Assembly: GCA_017545245.1 (NCBI GenBank)
Contig: JAFWPB010000010.1
Location: forward strand, 1 to 64,000
Origin: Clostridiales bacterium
Lineage (GTDB): Bacteria > Bacillota > Clostridia > Saccharofermentanales > Saccharofermentanaceae
DNA: 64,000 nt
Direction: 5' to 3'
A program made the position numbers and the translations under genes. This document shows positions 42,696 to 51,799 of this stretch, piece by piece. The notes below the pieces were generated by a model, which was not told the DNA's origin, ran no database searches, and saw only the letters and a program-made list of their open reading frames with translations. Positions within the stretch are counted from its first letter, which is position 1; the number at the start of each line of letters is the position of its first letter.

Positions 42696-45137
42696 ATGAA
42701 TATACTCGATTACATGAAAGACCATTTCCTGTTTCTGGACGGAGGCATGGGAACACTTCTTCAAGAGGCAGGCCTTCAGCCGGGTGAACTTCCGGAACGT
42801 TGGAATATTTCCCGTCCGGAGGAGATCATACGGATCCAGAAATCTTATTATGATGCAGGTTCGAACGTCGTTCTCAGCAATACGTTCGGCGCCAATGGCC
42901 TGAAATTCGATGACGAAGAACTGGAGACTCTGATCAAGGCGGCCGTAGAGAATGCCCGCGAAGCGGCACGGCAGAGCATCGGCACACAGGAAAAATTTGT
43001 GGCGCTGGATATCGGTTCTCTCGGCAAACTCTTAAAACCATATGGTGATTATGAATTCGAAGATGCGGTCGCTATGTACAGTAAGACCGTGCGTTTCGGC
43101 GTGAAGGCCGGCGTGGACCTGATCTTCATCGAAACCATGAACGATAGTTACGATACGAAAGCCGCGCTTCTTGCGGCCAAGGAGAATTCGGACCTCCCGG
43201 TGTTTGTTTCCAATGCATATGGTGCGGATGGAAAACTGATGACCGGTGCATGTCCGGCAGCGATGGTGGCTATGCTCGAAGGTATGCACGCAGATGCCAT
43301 CGGTGCGAACTGCTCGCTTGGCCCGGACCAGCTGGTGGGCGTAATGGAGGAATACCTCGAATATGCTTCTGTGCCGGTTCTTTTGAAGCCGAATGCAGGC
43401 CTTCCGAGAAGTGAGAACGGAAAGACCGTTTATGACGTATTCCCTCCAGAGTTCGCCGAATCAGTCGGAAAACTCCTGGAGAAGGGCATCCGTATTGCCG
43501 GTGGCTGCTGCGGCACAACGCCGGACTATATCCGTGCGGTTGTGGAAAAGGCAAGTACAATTACACCGGTTCCGGTAACCGAGAAGAACCGTTCCCTGGT
43601 TTCTTCCTATACACAGGCGGTAGAATTCGGAGGAAGTCCGATCCTTATCGGCGAGCGTATCAACCCGACCGGCAAGAAGCGTTTCCAGCAGGCTCTCCGT
43701 GAAAACGATATCGACTACATCCTGGGCGAAGCCTTGAAACAGCAGGACGCGGGCGTCCAGCTTCTGGACGTAAACGTAGGTCTTCCGGAAATCGATGAGC
43801 CGGCTTTCCTTCTTCGTGCGGTAAAAGAACTGCAGGCCGTGACCGATCTTCCACTTCAGCTGGATACGACCGACCCGATTGCGATGGAAGCAGGACTTCG
43901 TGCATATAACGGTAAGGCTATGGTCAATTCCGTCAACGGAAAAGAAGAAGTCATGAGCGTCATCTTCCCGCTCGTTGCTAAATATGGTGGTTTTGTCGTC
44001 GCCTTGACGATCGATGAAGGCGGTATTCCGGATACAGCAGAAGAACGTGTAGCCATTGCAGAGAAAATCATCAAGAGAGCGGCTGACTACGGTATTTCCA
44101 AGAAAGACCTGATCTTCGACCCGCTTGCGATGACGATCTCTGCCGATACGACAGCGGCGCTGGCGACCATGCAGGCGGTCCATAAGATCCGCCACGATCT
44201 GGGGGTCAATACTTCTCTAGGTATTTCCAATGTTTCGTTTGGGCTTCCGAGTAGGAACATCATCACATCGACATTCTTTGCTTTGTGCTTGCAGGACGGA
44301 CTGTCCGCGGCGATCATGAACCCGTATTCCCAGGAAATGATGAATGTTTACTATGCTTTCCGTGCTCTCCATAACATGGACGAAAACTGCATGGACTATA
44401 TCAGCTATGCCCAGAATCTTCCTGCGCCGACAATGACGGCCCCGGCAGCGGGTGCTGCTCCAGCTGGCGCGCTGGCTTCCGATTCAGGTTCTTCCAGCGG
44501 ACCGGCAACCGAACTTCAGAAAGCCATCGTGCGTGGCCTGAAAGAGAAGACGGGTTCTCTCACCAAGTCATTACTTGCCGAGAAAAAACCACTGGAGATC
44601 ATTCAGGAAGAAGTTATCCCGGCACTGAATATCGTGGGTGAAGATTTCGAGAAGAAAAAAGTATACCTGCCACAGCTTCTGATGGCAGCAGAGGCAGCGA
44701 AGGCGGCTTTTGAGGAAGTGAAAAAACTGATGGCGGACGATGGCGGCGAAGGTCCGAAGCGTTGTGCTTTTGTCATCGCAACGGTCCATGGCGATATCCA
44801 TGACATTGGTAAGAATATAGTAAAACTGATCCTGGAGAACTACGGATTTGCCGTCAGCGATCTGGGCAAAGACGTACCTGAACAGACCGTGGTGGATGAA
44901 GTGATCCGTCTCCATGCACCAATCGTGGGCCTTTCCGCCCTGATGACCACTACAGTTCCTGCGATGGAAGAGACGATCAAGCTCCTACGTGAGCAGGCAC
45001 CTTGGGCGAAAGTCTGTGTAGGCGGTGCTGTACTGACGCAGGAGTATGCCGATGCCATCGGTGCGGACCGCTATTGCCGCGATGCGATGGAGACCGTACG
45101 TTATGCAGAAGAAATCGACCAGGCACTGCAAGGTTGA
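42696..45137 (+). CDS. metH: Methionine synthase, cobalamin-dependent, without activation domain
   Basis: The 813-residue protein contains the homocysteine domain (DGGMGTLLQEAG, zinc-binding GGCCGTTP near 267), the pterin/methyl-THF domain (ILIGERINPTGKKRF, DVNVGLPEIDE), an Ala/Pro/Ser linker near 580-605, a helical cap and the cobalamin domain with DIHDIGKNIV near 700 supplying the axial His. It transfers a methyl group from methyl-THF to homocysteine. E. coli MetH is about 1,230 residues; the C-terminal reactivation domain is missing here and appears as the separate gene at 39455. Confidence 0.95.
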   Translation: MNILDYMKDHFLFLDGGMGTLLQEAGLQPGELPERWNISRPEEIIRIQKSYYDAGSNVVLSNTFGANGLKFDDEELETLIKAAVENAREAARQSIGTQEKFVALDIGSLGKLLKPYGDYEFEDAVAMYSKTVRFGVKAGVDLIFIETMNDSYDTKAALLAAKENSDLPVFVSNAYGADGKLMTGACPAAMVAMLEGMHADAIGANCSLGPDQLVGVMEEYLEYASVPVLLKPNAGLPRSENGKTVYDVFPPEFAESVGKLLEKGIRIAGGCCGTTPDYIRAVVEKASTITPVPVTEKNRSLVSSYTQAVEFGGSPILIGERINPTGKKRFQQALRENDIDYILGEALKQQDAGVQLLDVNVGLPEIDEPAFLLRAVKELQAVTDLPLQLDTTDPIAMEAGLRAYNGKAMVNSVNGKEEVMSVIFPLVAKYGGFVVALTIDEGGIPDTAEERVAIAEKIIKRAADYGISKKDLIFDPLAMTISADTTAALATMQAVHKIRHDLGVNTSLGISNVSFGLPSRNIITSTFFALCLQDGLSAAIMNPYSQEMMNVYYAFRALHNMDENCMDYISYAQNLPAPTMTAPAAGAAPAGALASDSGSSSGPATELQKAIVRGLKEKTGSLTKSLLAEKKPLEIIQEEVIPALNIVGEDFEKKKVYLPQLLMAAEAAKAAFEEVKKLMADDGGEGPKRCAFVIATVHGDIHDIGKNIVKLILENYGFAVSDLGKDVPEQTVVDEVIRLHAPIVGLSALMTTTVPAMEETIKLLREQAPWAKVCVGGAVLTQEYADAIGADRYCRDAMETVRYAEEIDQALQG

Positions 45138-45176
45138 CAGATTACGATTACCGGAGAAAATATTCCGGGAGAAGAA

Positions 45177-45896
45177 ATGGGGGAGAACAGGCAGATGCAT
45201 TACAGCGTTCTGATCGTGGACGATGAACAAGAGCTTTCGGAGTATACCTGCAAGTATTTCAACATGTCAGGGGTGTCCGCCGCGTATGCACTGGATCAGA
45301 AGTCGGCACTCGAGTTCTTCGAGGAAAATACCTGCTCTCTGATCCTTCTGGATATTAATCTCGGAGAAGATTCCGGATTTGAACTGTGCCAGATGATCCG
45401 TGCGAAAATGAATGTGCCGATCTTTTTCATCAGCGCAAGACAGGCTGAGGACGATATGCTCCTCGCATTATCTATCGGCGGCGATGACTATATCTGTAAA
45501 CCCTATTCTCTCGGCGTTCTTCTTGCGAAAGTCAAAGCATCGCTCAAGCGCTACGAAGAATCGAAGAACAACGCAGAACAGGAAGAACCGAAGAATATGG
45601 TAAAACTTGGAAAAGTCACGATCGATCTTTCCAAAGCTGTTGTGATCCGTGATGGGGAGAAACTTCCGCTGAAAGCGATGGAGTTCCGTCTCCTGGTCTA
45701 TATGCTGAATCACAGAAACCGCATCATCAAGAAGGAAGAGTTCTTCGAGAAGATCTGGGGTTCCGAGTTTGTAGGCGATGTCACACTTAATGTTCATATC
45801 CGCCATCTCCGCGAAAAAATCGAAGACGATCCGAGCAATCCGCTTTTCATTAAGACCGTGTGGGGAAGCGGCTTTATCCTGGAGGATGCACCGTGA
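45177..45896 (+). CDS. OmpR/PhoB family response regulator
   Basis: The 239-residue protein has a receiver domain (VLIVDDEQELSEY, phosphorylated Asp in ILLDINLGEDSG, KPYS lysine) and a C-terminal winged helix (LKAMEFRLLVYMLNHRNRIIKKEEFF, VTLNVHIRHLREKIEDDP). It regulates genes on phosphorylation by the kinase encoded next, whose GTG start overlaps its stop. The likely target is the ABC transporter at 47308, preceded by 11-bp-spaced repeats. An alternative start is the ATG at 45195. Confidence 0.93.
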   Translation: MGENRQMHYSVLIVDDEQELSEYTCKYFNMSGVSAAYALDQKSALEFFEENTCSLILLDINLGEDSGFELCQMIRAKMNVPIFFISARQAEDDMLLALSIGGDDYICKPYSLGVLLAKVKASLKRYEESKNNAEQEEPKNMVKLGKVTIDLSKAVVIRDGEKLPLKAMEFRLLVYMLNHRNRIIKKEEFFEKIWGSEFVGDVTLNVHIRHLREKIEDDPSNPLFIKTVWGSGFILEDAP

Positions 45897-47185
45897 AGAT
45901 CCGATCCTTTCTCCTTTACATCGCATTCTTCCTGATCCTGATCGTGCTGGCCGGCGTGTATATCGGAAATCTTGGCGTGCGTGAGATCGACTCCTATCCG
46001 ACAGAGATTAACCGCCTGGTGATCGCACTCGGCAAAAACTGGGAGGAGACAAGTCAGAATAAGAAGGCGAAGATCGAGAGTGATCAGCCGTTCGACTATG
46101 CAGTCATCGATAATGATGGAGATCTTCTCCTTTTCACGAAGCAGAAAATGTCCACTTCCGTGTCGGCGGCCACGACCCACTACGATGCGGTCCGTGACAT
46201 CACGACAGAGGACGGATCGATCGTAGGAAAACTTATTGTCCATAATAACTACCAGGAACAGCAGGTCCAGAGGAACCGTACGATCGCAATGCTGGTGGGT
46301 GGATTTCTGCTCCTGATGCTGACCGTTTCAATCATCTATTTCCTGTATCTGAAAAAGCGCGTCGTGGATCCTTTTGACAAGATGAAAGATTTCGCGGCGG
46401 AAGTGGCGGCCGGCAATCTCGATGCCCCGATGAAAATGGACAAAGGAAACGTCTTCGGTGCGTTTACCGGCGCTTTTGACATCATGAGAGATGAACTTCG
46501 GGCGAGTAAGCTTCGCGAGGCGGAAGCGGTTCAGGCTCGAAAAGAACTTGTGGCGCAGCTTTCGCACGACATTAAGACACCGGTCACGTCTATCAAGGCG
46601 ATGGCGGATGTGATGGAGCTTTCCGCCAAGAGCGAAGAAGAGAAGTCCACGATCCGCAGCATCAATGCCAAGGCAGACCAGATCGACAGTCTGGTGTCGA
46701 ATCTTTTCCATGCGACTTTGGAAGAACTGGAGCATCTGGAAGTAAAACTTGGTGAGGTGACTTCAAGCGACATTTCCCGTTTTATTTCGGAAGCTGACCA
46801 TAAGCATAAAGTTGGAAGATTTCAGATCGTGGATGCGGTCGTTCAGGCCGATCCGCTCCGCCTGAACCAGGTCATCAACAACATCTTTTCCAATTCGTAT
46901 AAATATGCGGATACGGAGATGACAGTGACCAGTCGCTGTGAAACGGGAATTGACGGCGTGCGCTTCCTTGTGATCGAGATCGGGGATAAGGGCGGCGGTG
47001 TGCCGGAGGAAGAAATCGAGAAGATCTTCGGGAAATTCAAGCGTGGATCGAATGCAGAAGGAAAAGACGGCACGGGCTTGGGACTTTATATCTCCCGGTA
47101 TTTTATGGAGAAAATGGGCGGCGAGGTCACATGCCTGAACCGTGACGGCGGACTTGTGACCGTGCTTCGTTTAAAACTTTTGTAA
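45893..47185 (+). CDS. Sensor histidine kinase
   Basis: The 430-residue protein has two transmembrane helices (near 5-25 and 130-152) with a ~100-residue external domain, then a HAMP region, the H-box LSHDIKTPVTS near 222, N-box VINNIFSNSYKYAD and G-boxes (GDKGGGVPEE, GTGLGLYISR). It phosphorylates the response regulator upstream. The sizeable sensor domain differs from the short-loop kinases of Bce-type antibiotic modules. GTG start with GGAGG 7 bases upstream and GTGA overlap with the preceding stop. Confidence 0.93.
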   Translation: MKIRSFLLYIAFFLILIVLAGVYIGNLGVREIDSYPTEINRLVIALGKNWEETSQNKKAKIESDQPFDYAVIDNDGDLLLFTKQKMSTSVSAATTHYDAVRDITTEDGSIVGKLIVHNNYQEQQVQRNRTIAMLVGGFLLLMLTVSIIYFLYLKKRVVDPFDKMKDFAAEVAAGNLDAPMKMDKGNVFGAFTGAFDIMRDELRASKLREAEAVQARKELVAQLSHDIKTPVTSIKAMADVMELSAKSEEEKSTIRSINAKADQIDSLVSNLFHATLEELEHLEVKLGEVTSSDISRFISEADHKHKVGRFQIVDAVVQADPLRLNQVINNIFSNSYKYADTEMTVTSRCETGIDGVRFLVIEIGDKGGGVPEEEIEKIFGKFKRGSNAEGKDGTGLGLYISRYFMEKMGGEVTCLNRDGGLVTVLRLKLL

Positions 47186-47188
47186 GAC

Positions 47189-47246
47189 ACGATTAAAGAA
47201 CGATTAAAAATCAGACAAAGATTTAAAAAATCACCTGAACTATACT
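47189..47246 (+). promoter_or_regulatory. Tandem response-regulator-type sites and promoter of the ABC transporter
   Basis: ACGATTAAA occurs at 47189-47197 and 47200-47208, an 11-base period as expected for OmpR/PhoB-type dimers. A degenerate third copy GATTTAAA is at 47220-47227. TATACT at 47241-47246 has no recognisable -35, which fits an activator-dependent promoter. Confidence 0.55.
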
Positions 47247-47248
47247 AA

Positions 47249-47279
47249 GACCGTACAGAGAAAACTGTGCGGTCATTTT
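47249..47279 (+). terminator. Hairpin between kinase and ABC transporter genes
   Basis: GACCGTACAG (47249-47258) pairs with CTGTGCGGTC (47265-47274) with one G-T pair and a six-base loop, followed by ATTTTC. It may terminate the kinase transcript, or form the first stem of the transporter mRNA since it overlaps the expected +1. Confidence 0.55.
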
Positions 47280-47307
47280 CGTGTTGGAGAAGACGGAAGG
47301 AGACATT

Positions 47308-48069
47308 ATGGATAAGAAAGTTATCATCAAGACAGACAAATTGAGTAAGAGTTTCTCGGTTTCCGGGAAGCAGTACCATATCATCAAGAACCTTGATCTC
47401 GAGATCTACGACGGCGATTTCACCGTCATCATGGGATCTTCCGGCGCGGGGAAATCCACGCTCTTGTATGCACTGTCCGGCATGGATAAACCGTCTCTCG
47501 GGCATATCGATTATGCAGGATCTGAAATTACGAAAATGAACGATGACCAGCTTGCGGTCTTCCGTAGAAAGCACTGCGGATTCGTGTTCCAGCAGGTACA
47601 CCTCGTGGACAGCATGAGCATTATGGATAATGCGATTTCCACGGGCATGCTCGTCGGACAGAAGCAGAAAGATCTGAAGAAAAAAGCGGCAGCGCTTTTC
47701 GAACGTGTTGGAATCAATGAAGAAATGACGGACAAATTCCCGGCTCAGCTCAGCGGCGGTGAAGCGCAGCGTGCGGCGATGGTCCGTGCAGTCATCAACG
47801 ATCCGGATGTCGTGTTCGCAGACGAGCCTACCGGTGCCCTGAACTCTGCAGGTGTCGAGGCGGTACTCAATGTACTGACGGACATTAACAACGGAGGTCA
47901 GTCGGTCGTTATGGTCACACACGATATCAAATCTGCAAGACGTGCGAACCGTATCCTGTATCTCGAGGACGGCGGTATCAAAGGGGAGTGCAACCCCGGA
48001 AAATACGTGAGTGGCGACAAGAAGAGACATGAGATGATCCGTGGATTTCTGGAGGAGATGGGATGGTAA
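47308..48069 (+). CDS. ABC transporter ATP-binding protein (LolD/MacB type)
   Basis: The 253-residue ATPase has Walker A GSSGAGKST, Q-loop FVFQQVHLVD, signature LSGGEAQRAAMVRAV, Walker B VVFADEPTGALNS and switch His VTHDIKSA. It pairs with the FtsX-type permease that overlaps its 3' end by 7 bases. Start at 47308 follows GGAAGGAG. Transporters of this type move lipids, peptides or antimicrobial compounds or transduce signals across the membrane. Confidence 0.93.
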   Translation: MDKKVIIKTDKLSKSFSVSGKQYHIIKNLDLEIYDGDFTVIMGSSGAGKSTLLYALSGMDKPSLGHIDYAGSEITKMNDDQLAVFRRKHCGFVFQQVHLVDSMSIMDNAISTGMLVGQKQKDLKKKAAALFERVGINEEMTDKFPAQLSGGEAQRAAMVRAVINDPDVVFADEPTGALNSAGVEAVLNVLTDINNGGQSVVMVTHDIKSARRANRILYLEDGGIKGECNPGKYVSGDKKRHEMIRGFLEEMGW

Positions 48070-50420
48070 AACTGATTCGTGCCAATATGAGAAAAGACCG
48101 AAATGTCCTGGTGGCGTTTCTGGCAATCCTGATCCTGTCTTCGTTGCTTCTTCATACCGGTTTCTTTATCGGCCAGTACAGTTCAATCTACGATGAAAAG
48201 TCGGAAAAAACGAAGGAAGCGGATGTCCTGGCATATGCAGGCGGTACGGACGAAGAGATCGCGCAAGCGCTTTCCGGTGTGAATGAAATCTCGGATTTTT
48301 CTTCGCAGGACATGATTAGTTCGGGAACCGTAAAGATTTCTGTCAATGATTCGGCAGAAGAAGTGGACCTGGAGAGTGGAACGATCACCCGTCTGGGTGA
48401 ATATGGTGTGGCAGAGGAGTATGAGTTTCTGGAACGTGACGAATCTTTCGAGGGTCCGAAGCTTTATCTGAACTCTTATTATGCCGCAGTAAACAACATC
48501 AAAGTGGGCGACAAAGTGCATATGCATTCGCCCGTCGTAGGGGATCTGGATTTCACGCTCGCTGGAATATTTGAGGCACTTATCGGCGGCAACAGCTATG
48601 GCTGGATGGAAGTGATGGTCGATGTGGATTCGTATGCGAAAATGGCATCGACGGCAGAGAAGGCTTTCCTGGAGATGAACTATGTCGCGAACCGAAAGAT
48701 GGTGAAAGTCCACAGCGCGGAAGGTGTCGAAAGCGATACTTTGCTTCAGGTGGTGAGAAATCAGTTTGACGATGCAGGTATCGATTACTATGCCTATGAA
48801 CGGAACCTGGCTAAAGAAGGCTATGTTGCGGTGGCGGACATTATCTCAGGTCTGGTAACGGCATTTTCTGTGGTCGTCCTTGCGGTCTGTCTGATCATGA
48901 TCATTTTTACGATCAATAACAATATCGATAGAGACGTAAAGAATATCGGTGCGCTTCGTGCTGTCGGCCACACGATCGGCCAGCTCCGTGCTGCGATGAC
49001 GCTCGAGTATATTATCGTCGGCATGATCGGTGGTGTGATCGGATGCGTGATCTCCTATTTCACGATGCCGATACTGGATAAGGTTGTTTTCCAGAAGATC
49101 ACAGGCGTTCTCTGGATCCTCCGTTTCTGCCCGGGAACCACTGCTATCGTTTTAGGTGGCATCGCACTTGCCATGGTCGTTGTCGTCTTCCTGTCTACGA
49201 TCAAACTCAAGCACCTGCATCCGGCGACGGCGCTGCGGTTCGGCCTGAAATCCAACAGTTTCAAAAAGAACTATCTCCCGCTCAAGAAGACAAATGGCGG
49301 ACTGAATGTTCTTCTTGCGATGAAGAGCATGCTGCAGAGTCAGGGGCAAAACATCATTCTCCTGAGCGTGATGAGTGTCGTGGCTTTCATGATCATGTTC
49401 TCCGGAATCCTTTTTTATAACAGCAAGATCAATCCGACAGAGTTCATGAACCTGATCCATGGTGATAATCCGGATGGCTATATCAACGTGAATACCGATA
49501 CCGAAGAGACACATCGGATCATGGAAGAAATGAGCAAAGTACAGGGTGTTTCCGAAGTCTACGGATACAACTTTGCCAACATCAGCATTGATGGAAATGA
49601 GACATTCGCTTTCTATACCGACAAGCCGGAATATTTACAGTGCGGTGTGTATGAAGGCAGTTCTTTTCAAGAGGCAAACGAATGCGTAGTGGGAAAGATC
49701 ATCGCGAACCGCCTCGGCGTTTCAATCGGAGATGAAATCGAGGTCAGCGTCGGAAACCAGTCGGCCAGATTCATCATTACCGGTTATCAGCAGGCCGTCA
49801 TGAATCTTGGTGAGCGTATCTTCATCAGTGAAGAAGGTGCCAAGCGCCTCGGCATCGATCCGAATTATGATGTCGTTCGTTTCCGTATGGAAGATCCGAG
49901 TGTGGAAAGTGTTGACCGGGCTCTTTCCGATATGAAAGCACTGCTCGGTGACAAGAGCGTAGCGTCGGAGAATTGGTACGATGTGGTCCACAGTGGCGAA
50001 GGTAATGAGATTTCGGCTGTTGCGCTGATCGTCATGATTATGGTGGCCCTGAATCTGGCAATCATCCTTCTGGTTATCAAGATCCTCTTGAAGACGATCT
50101 TCATCAAGAAGGAAAAAGAATTCGGCATCAAGAAGGCCGTCGGGTTTACCAGTAAACAGTTGAAGCTGCAGCTTGCACTTTCACTTATGCCTGTCACGCT
50201 CCTGGCAGCAGTGATCGGCGCGGTCATCGGATTCTTTGTGGTCAATCCGCTTCTGACAGCAATCCTGTCCGGGTTCGGTATGGAGAAAGTGGACTTCATG
50301 GTGTTCCCGATGCTCATCCTTCTGACCATTGCTGTGATCGGTGTTCTGGTATTTGCCATGACCTATGTGATGTCCCGCGGAATCAAGCGTGTATCCGCGT
50401 ATGAACTGATTTCAGAATAA
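48063..50420 (+). CDS. ABC transporter permease with two FtsX domains
   Basis: The 785-residue membrane protein has an N-terminal helix (VLVAFLAILILSSLLLHTGFF), a large external domain, a three-helix FtsX domain near 255-390 (VKNIGALRAVGHTIGQLRAAM), a second external domain and a C-terminal FtsX domain near 660-780 (EKEFGIKKAVGFTSKQLKLQ). It works with the ATPase upstream and is probably controlled by the neighbouring two-component system. The substrate is unknown; defence against envelope-active peptides is a reasonable guess. Confidence 0.9.
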   Translation: MVKLIRANMRKDRNVLVAFLAILILSSLLLHTGFFIGQYSSIYDEKSEKTKEADVLAYAGGTDEEIAQALSGVNEISDFSSQDMISSGTVKISVNDSAEEVDLESGTITRLGEYGVAEEYEFLERDESFEGPKLYLNSYYAAVNNIKVGDKVHMHSPVVGDLDFTLAGIFEALIGGNSYGWMEVMVDVDSYAKMASTAEKAFLEMNYVANRKMVKVHSAEGVESDTLLQVVRNQFDDAGIDYYAYERNLAKEGYVAVADIISGLVTAFSVVVLAVCLIMIIFTINNNIDRDVKNIGALRAVGHTIGQLRAAMTLEYIIVGMIGGVIGCVISYFTMPILDKVVFQKITGVLWILRFCPGTTAIVLGGIALAMVVVVFLSTIKLKHLHPATALRFGLKSNSFKKNYLPLKKTNGGLNVLLAMKSMLQSQGQNIILLSVMSVVAFMIMFSGILFYNSKINPTEFMNLIHGDNPDGYINVNTDTEETHRIMEEMSKVQGVSEVYGYNFANISIDGNETFAFYTDKPEYLQCGVYEGSSFQEANECVVGKIIANRLGVSIGDEIEVSVGNQSARFIITGYQQAVMNLGERIFISEEGAKRLGIDPNYDVVRFRMEDPSVESVDRALSDMKALLGDKSVASENWYDVVHSGEGNEISAVALIVMIMVALNLAIILLVIKILLKTIFIKKEKEFGIKKAVGFTSKQLKLQLALSLMPVTLLAAVIGAVIGFFVVNPLLTAILSGFGMEKVDFMVFPMLILLTIAVIGVLVFAMTYVMSRGIKRVSAYELISE

Positions 50421-50429
50421 GGAGCTTTC

Positions 50430-50438
50430 TGCTATAAT
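50430..50438 (+). promoter_or_regulatory. Extended -10 promoter of the GH5 gene
   Basis: TGCTATAAT, 35 bases before the start codon and 10 bases after the permease stop. Confidence 0.6.
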
Positions 50439-50473
50439 ATCCATATCATGTTCAAGTGAGGAGAAAATGGCAC

Positions 50474-51502
50474 ATGAAGACTTGGAATGGTTATCAGAAA
50501 GGTGTTAACCTGGGCGGTTGGCTCTCCCAGTGCGATGATACCGAAGAGACCTACAGTTCTTTTGTAGTAGAAGAAGACATCAAGACGATCCAGGGATGGG
50601 GAATGGATCATGTCCGCCTTCCGATCGACTATGAACTGGTTGAAGATAAAGACGGAAATCCGGTCGAAAGCGGCTACGGCCATATTCAGGATGCGATCGA
50701 CTGGTGCGGAAAGTACGGATTGAATATGATCCTGGATCTGCATAAGACTCTCGGATACTCCTTTGACGATGCGCATGGCGAGAGAGGTTTCTTCGACAGT
50801 GAAGAACTGCAGGAACGTTTCTATGTGCTGTGGGAACGACTGGCCGAGCGCTATGGCAAATATGAGGATCGTCTCGCTTTCGAGATCCTGAACGAAGTTA
50901 CGGATCAAGCATATTGCGAGCGCTGGAATCAGATTTCGGAAAAATGCATCCGCCGTATCCGTAAGATCACGCCGACGATCAAGATCCTCGTGGGCGGTTA
51001 CTGGAATAATAGTGTTGATTCGGTAAAAGATCTGGCGATGCCATACGACGAGAACATCATCTACAATTTCCACTGCTATGAGCCGTTGATCTTTACCCAT
51101 CAGGGTGCGCCGTGGATTCCTTCCATGGACACATCTTTCCGTATTTCCATCGATGCTCCGTATGGGGAGATGGATGTGGCAGGAGAGAAGATGCTTTCAC
51201 AGATGACTACCGGTTTCAAAGGTTTTTCTCCAGACGATAAGCTTTCCAGTGCCTACTTCGAGAAAATCTTCGCGGAGGCGCTGTCGGTAGCTGAAGAACG
51301 TAATGTAGCGCTTTATTGTGGAGAGTACGGTGTTATCGACCGTGTCGCTCCAGAAGAAGCGGTAAAGTGGTATTCCTTAATCAATCAGGTTTTCCAAAAG
51401 TATGGTATCGGACGTGCCGCATGGAACTATAAGGTCATGGATTTCGGTATTTCCGATGCGCGTATGGATGACGTGAGAGAAGAACTTTTGAAGTATCTCT
51501 GA
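50474..51502 (+). CDS. Cellulase-type glycoside hydrolase, GH5 family
   Basis: The 342-residue protein has a (beta/alpha)8 barrel with GVNLGGWLSQ, HVRLPIDYE, NMILDLHK, the acid/base Glu in FEILNEV (Glu141) and the nucleophile Glu in LYCGEYGV. It hydrolyses beta-1,4- or beta-1,3-glucosidic bonds. There is no signal peptide, so it may trim imported beta-gluco-oligosaccharides together with the GH3 enzyme at 30639. I use the ATG at 50474; the GTG at 50456 lacks a ribosome-binding site. Confidence 0.92.
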   Translation: MKTWNGYQKGVNLGGWLSQCDDTEETYSSFVVEEDIKTIQGWGMDHVRLPIDYELVEDKDGNPVESGYGHIQDAIDWCGKYGLNMILDLHKTLGYSFDDAHGERGFFDSEELQERFYVLWERLAERYGKYEDRLAFEILNEVTDQAYCERWNQISEKCIRRIRKITPTIKILVGGYWNNSVDSVKDLAMPYDENIIYNFHCYEPLIFTHQGAPWIPSMDTSFRISIDAPYGEMDVAGEKMLSQMTTGFKGFSPDDKLSSAYFEKIFAEALSVAEERNVALYCGEYGVIDRVAPEEAVKWYSLINQVFQKYGIGRAAWNYKVMDFGISDARMDDVREELLKYL

Positions 51503-51527
51503 TTGCGGCCAGAAGCGTGTCAGGGGT

Positions 51528-51555
51528 TTGACAAAATCTGCTTTCGTGATACACT
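51528..51555 (+). promoter_or_regulatory. Strong promoter of a small membrane protein gene
   Basis: TTGACA (51528-51533), 16 bases, TACACT (51550-51555). This is the best -35 match in the + strand intergenic regions I checked. Confidence 0.7.
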
Positions 51556-51584
51556 AACACTAGTTTTATTTGGAGGGTGCAGAT

Positions 51585-51707
51585 ATGCGTGGTAATCGTC
51601 CTACTAATTCAAGATACAGTTCCGGCGTGAGATTGTTGGCAGTGATTCTGTCGATCATGATGCTCTCCTCGATCATCATCTTTATCGCAGTTGCCCTTCG
51701 TGCTTGA
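51585..51707 (+). CDS. 40-residue single-pass membrane peptide
   Basis: The short gene has its own consensus promoter, a strong ribosome-binding site (GGAGGG, 7 bases before the ATG) and a terminator. It encodes a basic N-terminus (MRGNRPTNSRYSSGVR) and one hydrophobic helix (LLAVILSIMMLSSIIIFIAVAL). The helix fits a single transmembrane segment with the N-terminus in the cytoplasm. The dedicated signals make a real gene likely. I know no family; a membrane-bound regulator of a larger complex or a toxin-like peptide are possible. Confidence 0.75.
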   Translation: MRGNRPTNSRYSSGVRLLAVILSIMMLSSIIIFIAVALRA

Positions 51708-51747
51708 TGGCCTTTTCTGAAAGACCGTTATTTCTTTAGAAAAAAGT

Positions 51748-51777
51748 AAGGAGTTGTCATTACGGCAACTCCTTTTT
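51748..51777. terminator. Bidirectional intrinsic terminator
   Basis: AAGGAGTTG (51748-51756) pairs with CAACTCCTT (51766-51774), followed by TTT on the + strand and preceded by an A-run that gives a T-run on the minus strand. It can end both the small membrane peptide gene and the convergent gene at 51800. Confidence 0.85.
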
Positions 51778-51799
51778 GATGCTTGTTTTTCAGGTTTTC

